Shown here in pieces: positions 8,588-16,446 of a stretch of DNA of 64,000 nt. Each line of letters opens with the position of its first letter. Position 1 is the stretch's first letter. The position numbers and the translations under genes are program-made. The stretch is from the NCBI GenBank assembly GCA_013285465.1, contig CP053449.1, forward strand, positions 2,566,735-2,630,734. Direction: 5' to 3'. Below the pieces are notes generated by a model. That model did no database searches. It worked only from the letters and a program-made list of their open reading frames with translations, and was not told the origin of the DNA. This DNA is from Pseudomonadota bacterium. Lineage in GTDB: Bacteria > Pseudomonadota > Alphaproteobacteria > Micavibrionales > CSBR16-224.

Positions 8588-8920
8588 ATGCCTGATAAAA
8601 AACCTGAAAACAACAGCAACAAAAAAGTCTTTATCATCGCCTTAAACCGCGATCCCGTTGACCCGAAAGGCAAGACCCGCGCCGAACTGAGCGCGATCTT
8701 CAAAAAACAGACCAATAACGTGCTGCCGCTGTTTAAACAGGAATTAAAAGACAGCGGGCTGGAGAAAGACGTCACAATTCAACAACTCGCCCCCAATCTT
8801 GGCATGGTCATCGTTGAAACAACGCCGGAAGCGGCGGAAAAAATCGAAAAACTGAAAACCGTGCGCATGGTCATGGAAAACCAGAAAATCTACCTGCCAC
8901 GCCGCGGCCCGAAACGGTGA
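8588..8920 (+). CDS. conserved hypothetical small protein
   Basis: 110 aa, soluble, Lys-rich, with two short beta-like stretches (KKVFIIALNR and LGMVIVETTPEAAEKIEKLKTVRMVME). The pattern of a strand, a helix ending AAEKIEKL and a closing strand resembles the small ferredoxin-like fold of peptidase-inhibitor I9 propeptides, but no diagnostic motif is present. It ends inside the alternative GTG start of the next gene. Function unknown. Confidence 0.65.
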   Translation: MPDKKPENNSNKKVFIIALNRDPVDPKGKTRAELSAIFKKQTNNVLPLFKQELKDSGLEKDVTIQQLAPNLGMVIVETTPEAAEKIEKLKTVRMVMENQKIYLPRRGPKR

Positions 8921-10014
8921 TTTTCCAAAAAAGGTTCGCTAAAATGCCGAAACTGCGAACGACTTTTACCTTCTGGACAACACTCATATTTTTATTGTTC
9001 GTTGGGCTGCAATATTTCCCGTTAACGGGTGTGTTTCTTATGATGGTCGGCGCTCCTATCTGGACCGGCTTTTTTCCACACCTCATTGCTTTAGCTATTA
9101 TCACAGATATTTTAATCAGACAAAAATTTCCGAGATTTTTACTGGTTATTCCCCTTTTTCCTTACGCCGTCTATTACGTGTTTTTTGCTGTAGACGGCCT
9201 TCATATAAAAGAGATCGAACGAGAACTGCAATCCCAGAATCCGGTAAAAATCATCACCTATAATCCGGATAAATATGCGCTCATTTTTCCGCAATATCAC
9301 GCCCGCGACTTTGTTCAACACTATAAAGTGCCTGTATCATACGAAGCCAATAGCAACCGCCCTGAAGGCTACACCGCATATAGAATTATTACCGGAGATT
9401 TATGTGTGCAGTCGCGGGGAATAAAAGAACACAGTCACGTTACCAGCACCGTATCATGGAAGGAAAAGGCATTATTCGCTTATAAGAATTTCACGAATCT
9501 CTGCAAATTAGAGATACCTGAATCTCCAACAAAACAGCACCTAACTATAAGAATAGAAGGAATTTCCAAAGAAAGTAATAAATCTCCGCAAAAGCTGCAA
9601 AAAATAGAATACAGCTTTTACCTAGATGAGAAACCTATTGGTATATTTACCGCAGCCCAATACGTAGCTAGGCCACGCTTCCCGAAATTCATCATTGGCT
9701 GTGCGCTTATATCAAACCCTCCCGCATGGAAATGCGTATATCAACTGCGCTATAAAAGGAAAGTTTTGAATACTTTTCCCAAAAATACGGATTTAGAGAA
9801 ATATGGCACAAACCCTATTGCACAGATGTTAAAAATTGAAAAATACACAGAAAGTGATCTAGAGAGTTTTAAAAACTACCCAGAAACTGAAAAATATTTA
9901 AAGGAACTGATTGCAAAAAAAACCACACCAGAACCTTGCGATAATCCAGATAATGAGTGGGGTTGTTACTTTAACAAGAAACCCCCTAAAACGGAGGATA
10001 ACAACGTAGAATAA
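8917..10014 (+). CDS. AT-rich unknown membrane protein
   Basis: Up to 365 aa. The GTG at 8917 overlaps the preceding stop, but ATG at 8944 with AAGG upstream is also plausible. The first 95 residues form three membrane helices (FWTTLIFLLFVGLQYF, LMMVGAPIWTGFFPHLIALAII, FLLVIPLFPYAVYYVFFAV). The remaining 260 residues form a strand-rich soluble domain with several cysteines. Base composition is unlike the neighbours: lines 9541 and 9841 are 32% and 27% GC by hand count, and AGA/ATA/AAA codons are common. This suggests recent acquisition or relaxed selection. No family recognised. Confidence 0.75.
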   Translation: MIFQKRFAKMPKLRTTFTFWTTLIFLLFVGLQYFPLTGVFLMMVGAPIWTGFFPHLIALAIITDILIRQKFPRFLLVIPLFPYAVYYVFFAVDGLHIKEIERELQSQNPVKIITYNPDKYALIFPQYHARDFVQHYKVPVSYEANSNRPEGYTAYRIITGDLCVQSRGIKEHSHVTSTVSWKEKALFAYKNFTNLCKLEIPESPTKQHLTIRIEGISKESNKSPQKLQKIEYSFYLDEKPIGIFTAAQYVARPRFPKFIIGCALISNPPAWKCVYQLRYKRKVLNTFPKNTDLEKYGTNPIAQMLKIEKYTESDLESFKNYPETEKYLKELIAKKTTPEPCDNPDNEWGCYFNKKPPKTEDNNVE

Positions 10015-10041
10015 TAGTACGCACAGCGTCATTTACGCTGA

Positions 10042-10070
10042 TTGCAGTCAGTCTCACTCTTTCCTATAAT
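10042..10070 (+). promoter_or_regulatory. sigma-70 promoter for the ThDP enzyme gene
   Basis: TTGCAG at 10042-10047 and a consensus TATAAT at 10065-10070 are separated by exactly 17 nt. Initiation would fall near 10077, so the ATG at 10082 would have almost no leader. This supports the downstream ATG at 10115. Confidence 0.75.
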
Positions 10071-10114
10071 GTTCTCCGTAAATGACAGAACCTAAAACGA
10101 AAGGTCACACAGCC

Positions 10115-11791
10115 ATGCAGCCCGTTCCCGCTCCCGATATCCAGACACGCTCCGGCGGACGCATTCTTGTCGATGCTTTGAAAAATCACGGCGTCACAAC
10201 AGCTTTTTGCGTGGCGGGAGAAAGCTATCTCGATGTGCTGGATGCCTTCCACGACACGCCGGAGATCAAACTTGTCACCTGCCGTCAGGAAGGCGGCGCA
10301 GCTTTTATGGCCGAGGCACATGGCAAACTGACGCGCACACCCGGTATCTGCCTTGTGACGCGCGGCCCCGGCGCTTGTAATGCCTCCATCGGCGTGCATA
10401 CGGCGATGCAGGATTCCACGCCGATGATTTTACTTGTCGGGCAGGTTGCCCGCGACCAGATCGGGCGCGAAGCTTTTCAGGAAATTGATTACCGCCGTTT
10501 TTTCGCACCGCCGGTGACAAAATGGGCGGAACAGATTGACAGCGCCGACCGCATCCCTGAGATGATCGCCCGCGCCTTCCGCATTGCGATGGAAGGCCGC
10601 CCCGGCCCTGTCGTGCTGGCATTGCCGGAGGATATGCTTTGCGAACAGGTTTTCGCCGCTGATGTCGCGCCGATGCCGCTTTCCGGCAATCCGCCCGCGG
10701 CGGATGACCTCGCCAAATTAAACACGCTGATCACAAAAGCGGAAAATCCCGTCGCTCTGATCGGCGGCAGCGGCTGGACGGATCGGGCTGTCGAAGACTT
10801 TTCCGAAATCGCCGCACAACTCGGCCTGTCCGTGACCACAGGTTTCCGCCGTCAGGATGCCTTTCCGACAAGTCATGACAGTTTTATCGGTGAGCTTGGC
10901 ACAGGCGCGAACCCCGCCCTTATCGCCCATGTCAAACAAGCCGATTTCGTGCTGGCCATCGGCACACGACTATCGGAAATCGTTACACAAGGCTATACGC
11001 TGCTGCAAGCGCCGACTCCGCAACAAACACTTGTACATATCCACGCATCCGGCGCAGAACTCGGTAAGGTTTACACCCCCGCATTGGGAATTGCCGCCGC
11101 AACGGAAGCCTTCTGCGCAGCATGGAAAGACACACTGCCAAAACCAAATACCGCATGGAAAAAACACACGGAACAGGCGCGCGCAACATATCTGGACTGG
11201 TCAACAATCAAAGACACCGATAAATACCCGCTGGATATGGATTACATTTTCGCCGCTTTGCAAAAACGCCTGCCAAAAGATGTGATTTTTACCACAGATG
11301 CCGGAAATTTCAGTTGCTGGGCGCAGCGTTACCTGCCCTATGGCAGGCCCGGGCGCTTGCTGGCACCGACCAGCGGCGCGATGGGATACGGTTTTCCGGC
11401 AGCCCTTGCCGCGGCTTTGGCACATCCCGACCGGATCATCATCGGTATGGCGGGTGACGGCGGCATTATGATGAACGGGCAGGAGCTGGCCAGCGCCGTC
11501 CAGCAAAAAGCCGCCCCGATTATGCTGGTTTTTGATAACGGCATTTTCGGCACGATCCGCACCCATCAGGAAAAACGCTATCCCGGCCGTATCAGCGCCA
11601 CCGAACTCTTGAACCCTGATTTTGCCGCATGGGCGGAAAGCTTTGGCGCAAACGGTTTTGCCGTGCATGGCAACAAGGAGTTCGATGCCGCGCTGGAGGC
11701 CGCTTTGGCAGACCGCAAGAAACCCAGCATCATCGAATGCAATATTTCCGCGGAACAGATTCTGCCCGGTAAGAAACTCAGCACGCTTTAA
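10115..11791 (+). CDS. thiamine-diphosphate-dependent enzyme, acetolactate synthase large-subunit-like
   Basis: 558 aa from ATG 10115, preferred over 10082 because AAAGG precedes it and the promoter's expected start site leaves no leader for 10082. The catalytic Glu of the ThDP family is in VTCRQEGGAAFMAEAHGK, followed by the TRGPGACN cofactor-site signature. The central domain resembles the FAD/ADP-binding middle domain. The C-terminal ThDP motif begins GDGGIMMNGQELASA and closes FDNGIFG. Family members condense 2-oxo acids after decarboxylation (acetolactate synthase, oxalyl-CoA decarboxylase, benzoylformate decarboxylase and others). No small regulatory subunit gene is adjacent, so a biosynthetic IlvB role is not established. 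Confidence 0.88.
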   Translation: MQPVPAPDIQTRSGGRILVDALKNHGVTTAFCVAGESYLDVLDAFHDTPEIKLVTCRQEGGAAFMAEAHGKLTRTPGICLVTRGPGACNASIGVHTAMQDSTPMILLVGQVARDQIGREAFQEIDYRRFFAPPVTKWAEQIDSADRIPEMIARAFRIAMEGRPGPVVLALPEDMLCEQVFAADVAPMPLSGNPPAADDLAKLNTLITKAENPVALIGGSGWTDRAVEDFSEIAAQLGLSVTTGFRRQDAFPTSHDSFIGELGTGANPALIAHVKQADFVLAIGTRLSEIVTQGYTLLQAPTPQQTLVHIHASGAELGKVYTPALGIAAATEAFCAAWKDTLPKPNTAWKKHTEQARATYLDWSTIKDTDKYPLDMDYIFAALQKRLPKDVIFTTDAGNFSCWAQRYLPYGRPGRLLAPTSGAMGYGFPAALAAALAHPDRIIIGMAGDGGIMMNGQELASAVQQKAAPIMLVFDNGIFGTIRTHQEKRYPGRISATELLNPDFAAWAESFGANGFAVHGNKEFDAALEAALADRKKPSIIECNISAEQILPGKKLSTL

Positions 11792-11803
11792 AAACAGCCT
11801 ATC

Positions 11804-11819
11804 TGGCACGGTTCTTGCA
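11804..11819 (+). promoter_or_regulatory. sigma-54 (RpoN) promoter
   Basis: The 16-mer TGGCACGGTTCTTGCA matches the sigma-54 consensus TGGCACG-N4-TTGCW at every defined position, with GG and GC at the required -24/-12 spacing. Initiation near 11830 would give a leader of about 25 nt containing the AAAGGAG ribosome site of the gene at 11856. An activator of the NtrC type is then required. No upstream activator site was recognised. Confidence 0.85.
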
Positions 11820-11855
11820 ACATTCCTTTCCTGAAAAGAAAGGAGTGCGCCTAAA

Positions 11856-12377
11856 ATGGCAATTTCATCAGTTAATCCGTTCGCTAATGGCAGAACAGCG
11901 GGATATATGCCCGTTTTCGGGAAAAATTTTCCGCCGCAGCCTGCTACACCCAAAAATGACACGGAAAAAACTGCCGCCTCCACATCCGCGAAAACCCGCA
12001 ATTTTGACGACCGCACGGCGGGTATGACCCATATGAATGAAACAATTACGGGAGAAGGATGGTCGTTTTTCGATCTTCTCGATATCGTCAACCCCTTGCA
12101 GCACATTCCGATTGTCAGCAGCATTTACCGCAGTATCACAGGTGACGAAATTAAACCCGCCGCCCGCGCCATCGGCGGATTTCTGTTCGGCGGCCCGCTG
12201 GGGCTGGCGTCAGGGATCGTAAACGGTGCCGTCGCAGATGCCACAGGCAAGGATCTGCCGGAAACACTGCTGGCCTCCGCCACAAGCCATAGAAAAACCG
12301 CCGTCCCGTCACATATTTCCGGCGAGACTGCTTTTCTTGCACAGCACTATTCACAAACCCCTCATAACAGAGTATAA
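11856..12377 (+). CDS. unknown protein under sigma-54 control
   Basis: 173 aa starting with ATG after a strong AAAGGAG. The first 55 residues are low-complexity and polar, followed by WSFFDLLDIVNPLQHIPIVSSIYRSITGDEI and then a glycine-rich hydrophobic stretch (AARAIGGFLFGGPLGLASGIVNGAVADATG). That stretch looks like a short membrane-interacting hairpin. There is no signal peptide. The conserved-looking core suggests a real family, which I cannot name. The promoter makes it part of an RpoN regulon, which in alphaproteobacteria often means flagellar, polar or nitrogen functions; that link is inference. Confidence 0.8.
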   Translation: MAISSVNPFANGRTAGYMPVFGKNFPPQPATPKNDTEKTAASTSAKTRNFDDRTAGMTHMNETITGEGWSFFDLLDIVNPLQHIPIVSSIYRSITGDEIKPAARAIGGFLFGGPLGLASGIVNGAVADATGKDLPETLLASATSHRKTAVPSHISGETAFLAQHYSQTPHNRV

Positions 12378-12406
12378 AACCCTGTAACATCAATACAAAT
12401 TAACTT

Positions 12407-13357
12407 ATGCAGGGCTTGTTTTACCGCGTTATGCAGCGTTTTTTCATTACAAATGCCGATATCGGGCAAGAAAATTTCCGCAGCCCCGGTGCTGTGCTGG
12501 CTATCGGCAATCTTGACGGCGTTCATAAAGGCCATACCGCCTTACTGTCCCGCGCCAAAGAACTGGCCACTGAAAAAGCCGCTCCGGCCGCCGTTATGAG
12601 CTTTTCACCGCATCCGCGCCTGTTTTTTCAGCCCGATGCCGCGCCCTTTCTGCTCACGGATGACGATACCAAAGCCGGTTTGCTGGAAGAAAAAGGTATT
12701 GATTGTCTTTACAGCGTTCAGTTTGACGCGGCACTGGCGGAAATGTCGGCGCTGGATTTTATCCGCAGCCTGCTGGTCGGCACTGTCGGTTGCGGTACAG
12801 TGATTGTCGGTGAAGATTTCCGCTTCGGCAAAAACCGTCTGGGTGATATTGATATCCTGAAACAGGCCGGTGAAGCCTACGGTTTCGAGCTGCAAACCCT
12901 GCGCCTTGTCACAGATGATAAGGCCGGCGTTTTCTCCTCCAGCCGTGTCCGCGACTGCATCCGCGCAGGCGATATCTCCGGTGCGAATGCGCTGCTGGGA
13001 TGGAACTGGCACTATCCCGTGACGGTCTTGGACAGCGAAAGGGACGATTCCGGTCTGACCTGCCTCTCCGCCAAAGCCGCAAACTCCGCAGTTTTACCGC
13101 CAAAACCGGGCGGTTATACAGGTTTTGCCCGTATCACAGGGGGTAATCCTGCGGCAAATACAATCCAGAAGGTTTTTATTTTGCACAATACGCCTGATTT
13201 GGTTAGAATTTTCTTTGATGCGCGTTTTTACACAACGCCCATCCCCGCAGGTGCCACTCTTGCCCTGCACCCCGAAGACGAGACACAAACAGAGGGCCTT
13301 TCCGCCGCAACTGCGGAATGGTTGATGCAGCAGGGAAACAAACGGGAAAGCCTATGA
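12407..13357 (+). CDS. ribF: RibF-type FAD synthetase with degenerate riboflavin-kinase half
   Basis: 316 aa (or 308 from ATG 12431; neither start has a good ribosome site). The N-terminal nucleotidyltransferase domain is intact: AIGNLDGVHKGH, SFSPHPR, VIVGEDFRFG and VFSSSRVRDCIRAG, the signatures for adenylating FMN to FAD. The C-terminal domain keeps only a weak outline (LLP...GGYTGFARI). It lacks the GDxxGRxxGFPTAN motif and the NEQRF-type catalytic Glu of riboflavin kinase. So the second activity, riboflavin to FMN, is probably lost. The gene overlaps lspA by ATGA. In many alphaproteobacteria ileS sits between ribF and lspA; it is absent here. Confidence 0.85.
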   Translation: MQGLFYRVMQRFFITNADIGQENFRSPGAVLAIGNLDGVHKGHTALLSRAKELATEKAAPAAVMSFSPHPRLFFQPDAAPFLLTDDDTKAGLLEEKGIDCLYSVQFDAALAEMSALDFIRSLLVGTVGCGTVIVGEDFRFGKNRLGDIDILKQAGEAYGFELQTLRLVTDDKAGVFSSSRVRDCIRAGDISGANALLGWNWHYPVTVLDSERDDSGLTCLSAKAANSAVLPPKPGGYTGFARITGGNPAANTIQKVFILHNTPDLVRIFFDARFYTTPIPAGATLALHPEDETQTEGLSAATAEWLMQQGNKRESL

Positions 13358-13938
13358 CGAATTCCAAATTTTTCTTCCTATACGGACTGATTTTTATTTT
13401 CAGCATCATTTTCATTGACCAGTATATGAAATGGGTGATGATCGAAACGGTTCTGCGCATAGAAGAACAGCGCGACCTGCTGCCCTTTACAGAATGGTTT
13501 ATGACACCGAAACATCTGGAATATTTCTATGATGAACGCGAACCTTTCCTGACCAAGGAACTGCTGCCCATACTGAATTTGAACATGGTCTGGAATCAGG
13601 GCGTCAGCTTTGGTTTTCTGGACACGAATGAGCCGATTATGGCTTATGTTTTCACAGGAATTTCCGTTGCGATTTCCATGGGTTTTCTGGTCTGGCTGGC
13701 TATGGCGGAGCGTTTCCTGACGGTCGTCTCCACTAGCATGATCGTCGGCGGTGCCATCGGCAATGCGATTGACCGCATCCGTTTCCGTGCCGTTGCCGAC
13801 TTTATCGAGTTCCATATCGGGGATTTTCACTTCCCTGTTTTCAACTTTGCTGATATATGTATCACCATCGGTGCCATCGGTATTGCCTGGGCCGTATTGT
13901 TTGAACAGAAAAAATCCTACTTAACCGTGGATGTTTGA
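13354..13938 (+). CDS. lspA: lipoprotein signal peptidase II
   Basis: 194 aa from ATG 13354, which overlaps the ribF stop as ATGA; the longer start at 13318 is unnecessary. Inner-membrane aspartic protease that cleaves the signal peptide of diacylglyceryl-modified prolipoproteins. Family blocks: NMVWNQGVSFGFL (residues 78-89), GGAIGNAIDR (132-141), VADFIEFH with catalytic D149, and FNFADICI with catalytic D167. Four membrane helices are expected. An insert of about 35 polar residues (EEQRDLLPF to TKELLPIL) after the first helix makes it longer than the usual 160-170 aa. A lipoprotein gene follows directly. Confidence 0.93.
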   Translation: MTNSKFFFLYGLIFIFSIIFIDQYMKWVMIETVLRIEEQRDLLPFTEWFMTPKHLEYFYDEREPFLTKELLPILNLNMVWNQGVSFGFLDTNEPIMAYVFTGISVAISMGFLVWLAMAERFLTVVSTSMIVGGAIGNAIDRIRFRAVADFIEFHIGDFHFPVFNFADICITIGAIGIAWAVLFEQKKSYLTVDV

Positions 13939-13950
13939 AAAAGGCGGATT

Positions 13951-14502
13951 TTGCCCAAAATGAACAAGAAAATTCTGGCATCTGTTATTTTTGCACTCGG
14001 CATTCTGCCTTTTGTTTCCGGCTGTTCACAGGTCAAGCAAGAGCTGGGTATCGGGCGTAACTCGCCGGATGAATTCGCTGTTGTTAAACGCGCGCCGCTC
14101 AGCCTGCCGCCGGAATATAACCTGTTGCCGCCCGATCCGAACAAACCGCATACCGAGGTTATCAGTGACCGCCGCCCCGAACAGGCGGCAGAGGCCGTTT
14201 TCGGCCTTGAAAGCACCAAAGAGAGCCTGCCGCCGGAAACAGCTCTGCTGGAAAAAGCCGGTGCCTATTACGCCAATCCTGAAATTCGCAGCGTTCTCGA
14301 CCGGGAAGCCGGCTACATCGTCTTTTACAATGAAGAGAAAAACCTGACCGAGCGCATTCTGTTCTGGAAGAAAGATAAGGAAGAACCGGTTTTGGTTGAT
14401 GCAAAAGCCGAGGCCGAAAGGCTGAAAAAGAACCAAGAAGAAGGCCTGCCGCCGCATGAGGGCGAGGTTCCGACCATCCACAAAAAGAACGGTCTGTTTT
14501 AA
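13951..14502 (+). CDS. DUF3035 lipoprotein
   Basis: 183 aa from TTG 13951 (AAGGCGG at good distance) or 180 aa from ATG 13960; the true start is uncertain. A signal sequence ends in the lipobox FVSGC, so the mature protein is a lipid-anchored envelope protein. The region RNSPDEFAVVKRAPLSLPPEYNLLPP is the signature of the alphaproteobacterial DUF3035 family. The tail is charged and partly disordered. It lies 12 nt after lspA, whose product would mature it. The function of the family is not known. Confidence 0.85.
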   Translation: MPKMNKKILASVIFALGILPFVSGCSQVKQELGIGRNSPDEFAVVKRAPLSLPPEYNLLPPDPNKPHTEVISDRRPEQAAEAVFGLESTKESLPPETALLEKAGAYYANPEIRSVLDREAGYIVFYNEEKNLTERILFWKKDKEEPVLVDAKAEAERLKKNQEEGLPPHEGEVPTIHKKNGLF

Positions 14503-15035
14503 GGTTTCAAATGCGTTTTCGGCGATGATTTTTCAGGAGCCTGCGACGGCTCCTCTTTTATATCCGCCGCTTTTCCCGTGAAAACAGTCTTTAGCGAAGA
14601 TGCCAGCGTCTTTTTAAAATCATTTAAGGAAGATTTGACGGATTGCACCGCCGTCTCGCCGGGATGGAACTGTTTTAATCCGCAGGCACGGTCAATTTCA
14701 CCTTGTAATTTTCCCGTACACCACAATCCGGCCATACGGAAATCGCTGATAAAAGACCAAAGCGGATGCGCGAATGTTGCGGGACGGTTGCGTTCAACCA
14801 GCGCATGTGATGTCCATGCCGCGCCATAAGCCAGACCAAGACCGACCAAAGGCAGCGCCCAGATTTGCGTCACAGCCGCAACAGCCAGCGTTGCCAGCCC
14901 CAGCGCCGTTCCGGCAATATGAAAGGCGCGGGTGGTTTTACGGCTGTGTTCCTGCAGATAAAAATCCCAGAATTCCCCGTAATTGCCGAAATGCCGTCCC
15001 GGCGCCTTGACGCTTTTTTCCTGGTTTTCCGTCAC
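14499..15035 (-). CDS. Mpo1-like/DUF962 membrane protein
   Basis: 178 aa. The N-terminal half matches the DUF962 (yeast Mpo1/YGL010w-like) family: FWDFYLQEHSRKTTRAFHIAGT, then two hydrophobic helices, then HALVERNRPATFAHPLWSFISDFRM. Mpo1 is an iron-dependent dioxygenase in fatty-acid alpha-oxidation, and the conserved His residues H36, H45 and the HALVERN histidine would be metal ligands. The C-terminal 65 residues are charged and look like an extension. Its stop overlaps the convergent DUF3035 stop, and the terminator of that gene lies inside this coding end. Confidence 0.82.
   Translation of the reverse strand: MTENQEKSVKAPGRHFGNYGEFWDFYLQEHSRKTTRAFHIAGTALGLATLAVAAVTQIWALPLVGLGLAYGAAWTSHALVERNRPATFAHPLWSFISDFRMAGLWCTGKLQGEIDRACGLKQFHPGETAVQSVKSSLNDFKKTLASSLKTVFTGKAADIKEEPSQAPEKSSPKTHLKP
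14535..14560 (+). terminator. intrinsic terminator of the ribF-lspA-DUF3035 unit
   Basis: AGGAGCC (14535-14541) pairs with GGCTCCT (14548-14554) around a 6-nt loop, followed by CTTTTATAT. It lies 33 nt after the DUF3035 stop, inside the 3' coding end of the convergent DUF962 gene. Confidence 0.75.
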
Positions 15036-15049
15036 ATCAGCCCTGTTTC

Positions 15050-16138
15050 TTATGAATCACCAAGGCAGATACCCAGCGCCCGCGCCGTTTTCACGAGCAG
15101 CCCGTCAGTTTCCACAGCCTGATAGGATTCGATTGCCTCGACAATCGGCACTTCAATGACGTCACGGTTCGACCATGCCACCATGCAATCGAATTTCCCC
15201 GCTTTTACCAGCTCCACCGCACGCACACCGAATGCCGAAGCAATCAGGCGGTCTGCCGGAATCGGCGAGCAACCGCGCTGGACATGGCCCAAAATGGTCA
15301 CACGGGTTTCAAAACCTGTTTTCTTGGAAATCTTGTCTGCAAAATAATGGCCGATACCGCCATAGCGTTTCTCGCCATCGGCATGTTCCATCTGCACCAT
15401 ACTGCCGGTCGCGGTTTTCACAGCTTCCGAAACGATCACCAGCGCAAAGTTGCGGCCCTGATCTTCACGGATGGAGATAATTTTCTTCGCAATAACATCC
15501 AGGTCATACTGGATTTCAGGAATCAGGATAATATCCGCACCGCCGGCAATACCGGACTGGATGGCAATATGCCCCGCATCACGTCCCATAACTTCCAGAA
15601 TCATCACACGGTCATGGCTGGCCGCTGTCGGCTGCAAACGGTCAAGCGCTTCGGTCGCCGTCCAGACGGCGGTTTCAAAACCGACGGAAAGCTCGGTGCG
15701 GCCCAGATCGTTATCAATGGTTTTCGGAATACCGATCAGGTTAAATCCGCCTTCCTGTGCCAGACGGCGCAAAATAGCCAGACTGCCGTCACCGCCGATA
15801 CCGATCACCGCTTCCAGCCCGAGGGATTTGATTCCATCGGTAATTTCTTTGGAACGGTCTTTAAAACTGCCGTCAGGCATCGGAAAATTAAACGGGTTTC
15901 CGCGGTTTGTCGTTCCCAGAATTGTGCCGCCAAGCCGCATAATGGTCGTATCCATCATCTGCGGCGTTAAAATCTGGTAACGGTGCGGCGTCTCCAAAAG
16001 CCCCGCCGTACCGTCTTCAATGCCGATAATTTCATAACCCGCCAGCGTTCCCGCATGCACAACCGCCCGCAGAACCGCGTTCAATCCGGCGCAGTCGCCA
16101 CCACTCGTCAGAATACCAATACGCTTTTTCTGTGCCAT
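15050..16138 (-). CDS. pfkA: 6-phosphofructokinase, ATP-type with Lys in the PPi position
   Basis: 362 aa. Phosphorylates fructose 6-phosphate at C1 in glycolysis. ILTSGGDCAGLNAVLR starts the nucleotide domain, GGDGS (115-119) carries the Gly of ATP-type enzymes, and PKTIDND (138-144) carries the catalytic Asp. E. coli-type ATP enzymes have PGTIDND there, while pyrophosphate enzymes have Lys together with Asp in GGDD. The Gly/Lys combination is typical of the actinobacterial-type (group III) ATP-PFKs, which are non-allosteric. MGRDAGHIA and HVQRGCSP bind substrate. AGGGG precedes the ATG. Phosphoryl donor should be treated as likely, not certain, ATP. Confidence 0.92.
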   Translation of the reverse strand: MAQKKRIGILTSGGDCAGLNAVLRAVVHAGTLAGYEIIGIEDGTAGLLETPHRYQILTPQMMDTTIMRLGGTILGTTNRGNPFNFPMPDGSFKDRSKEITDGIKSLGLEAVIGIGGDGSLAILRRLAQEGGFNLIGIPKTIDNDLGRTELSVGFETAVWTATEALDRLQPTAASHDRVMILEVMGRDAGHIAIQSGIAGGADIILIPEIQYDLDVIAKKIISIREDQGRNFALVIVSEAVKTATGSMVQMEHADGEKRYGGIGHYFADKISKKTGFETRVTILGHVQRGCSPIPADRLIASAFGVRAVELVKAGKFDCMVAWSNRDVIEVPIVEAIESYQAVETDGLLVKTARALGICLGDS

Positions 16139-16240
16139 AGACCCCTATTTCCTTATTTGTTTTCTTTACGAATTGCTGGTATTATTATTAGTATTACCGC
16201 ATAGGTTTAACAAGAGTTTTATCAGGACTGAATTTTTACA

Positions 16241-16444
16241 ATGCTGGATGATGAAGAAGAAATCCACGAGATGCTGGAACAGCTGAAGATGGAGCACCGG
16301 GATCTTGATGTCGTAATCGAACAACTTATCGATACGCCGCCGGTGGATTTCCTGCGTATCCAGCGTCTGAAAAAGCGCAAACTGGCGCTGAAAGACCAGA
16401 TTTCGAAACTCGAATCGCTGCTGCTTCCCGATATTATTGCTTAA
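16241..16444 (+). CDS. YdcH/DUF465 family protein
   Basis: 67-aa all-helical protein of the DUF465 family. The core HRDLDVVIEQLIDTPPVDFLRIQRLKKRKLALKDQISKLE is the family helix pair, with the DFLRIQRLKKRKLALKD signature. Probably a coiled-coil dimer. It is divergent from pfkA and converges with the symporter gene 2 nt later. The function of the family is unknown. Confidence 0.85.
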   Translation: MLDDEEEIHEMLEQLKMEHRDLDVVIEQLIDTPPVDFLRIQRLKKRKLALKDQISKLESLLLPDIIA

Positions 16445-16446
16445 GA

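Noticed and set aside
11201-12124. 307-codon minus-strand frame
   Set aside because: It lies antisense to the ThDP enzyme and the 173-aa gene, which have clear motifs, a ribosome site and a promoter. The antisense product has no recognisable domain.
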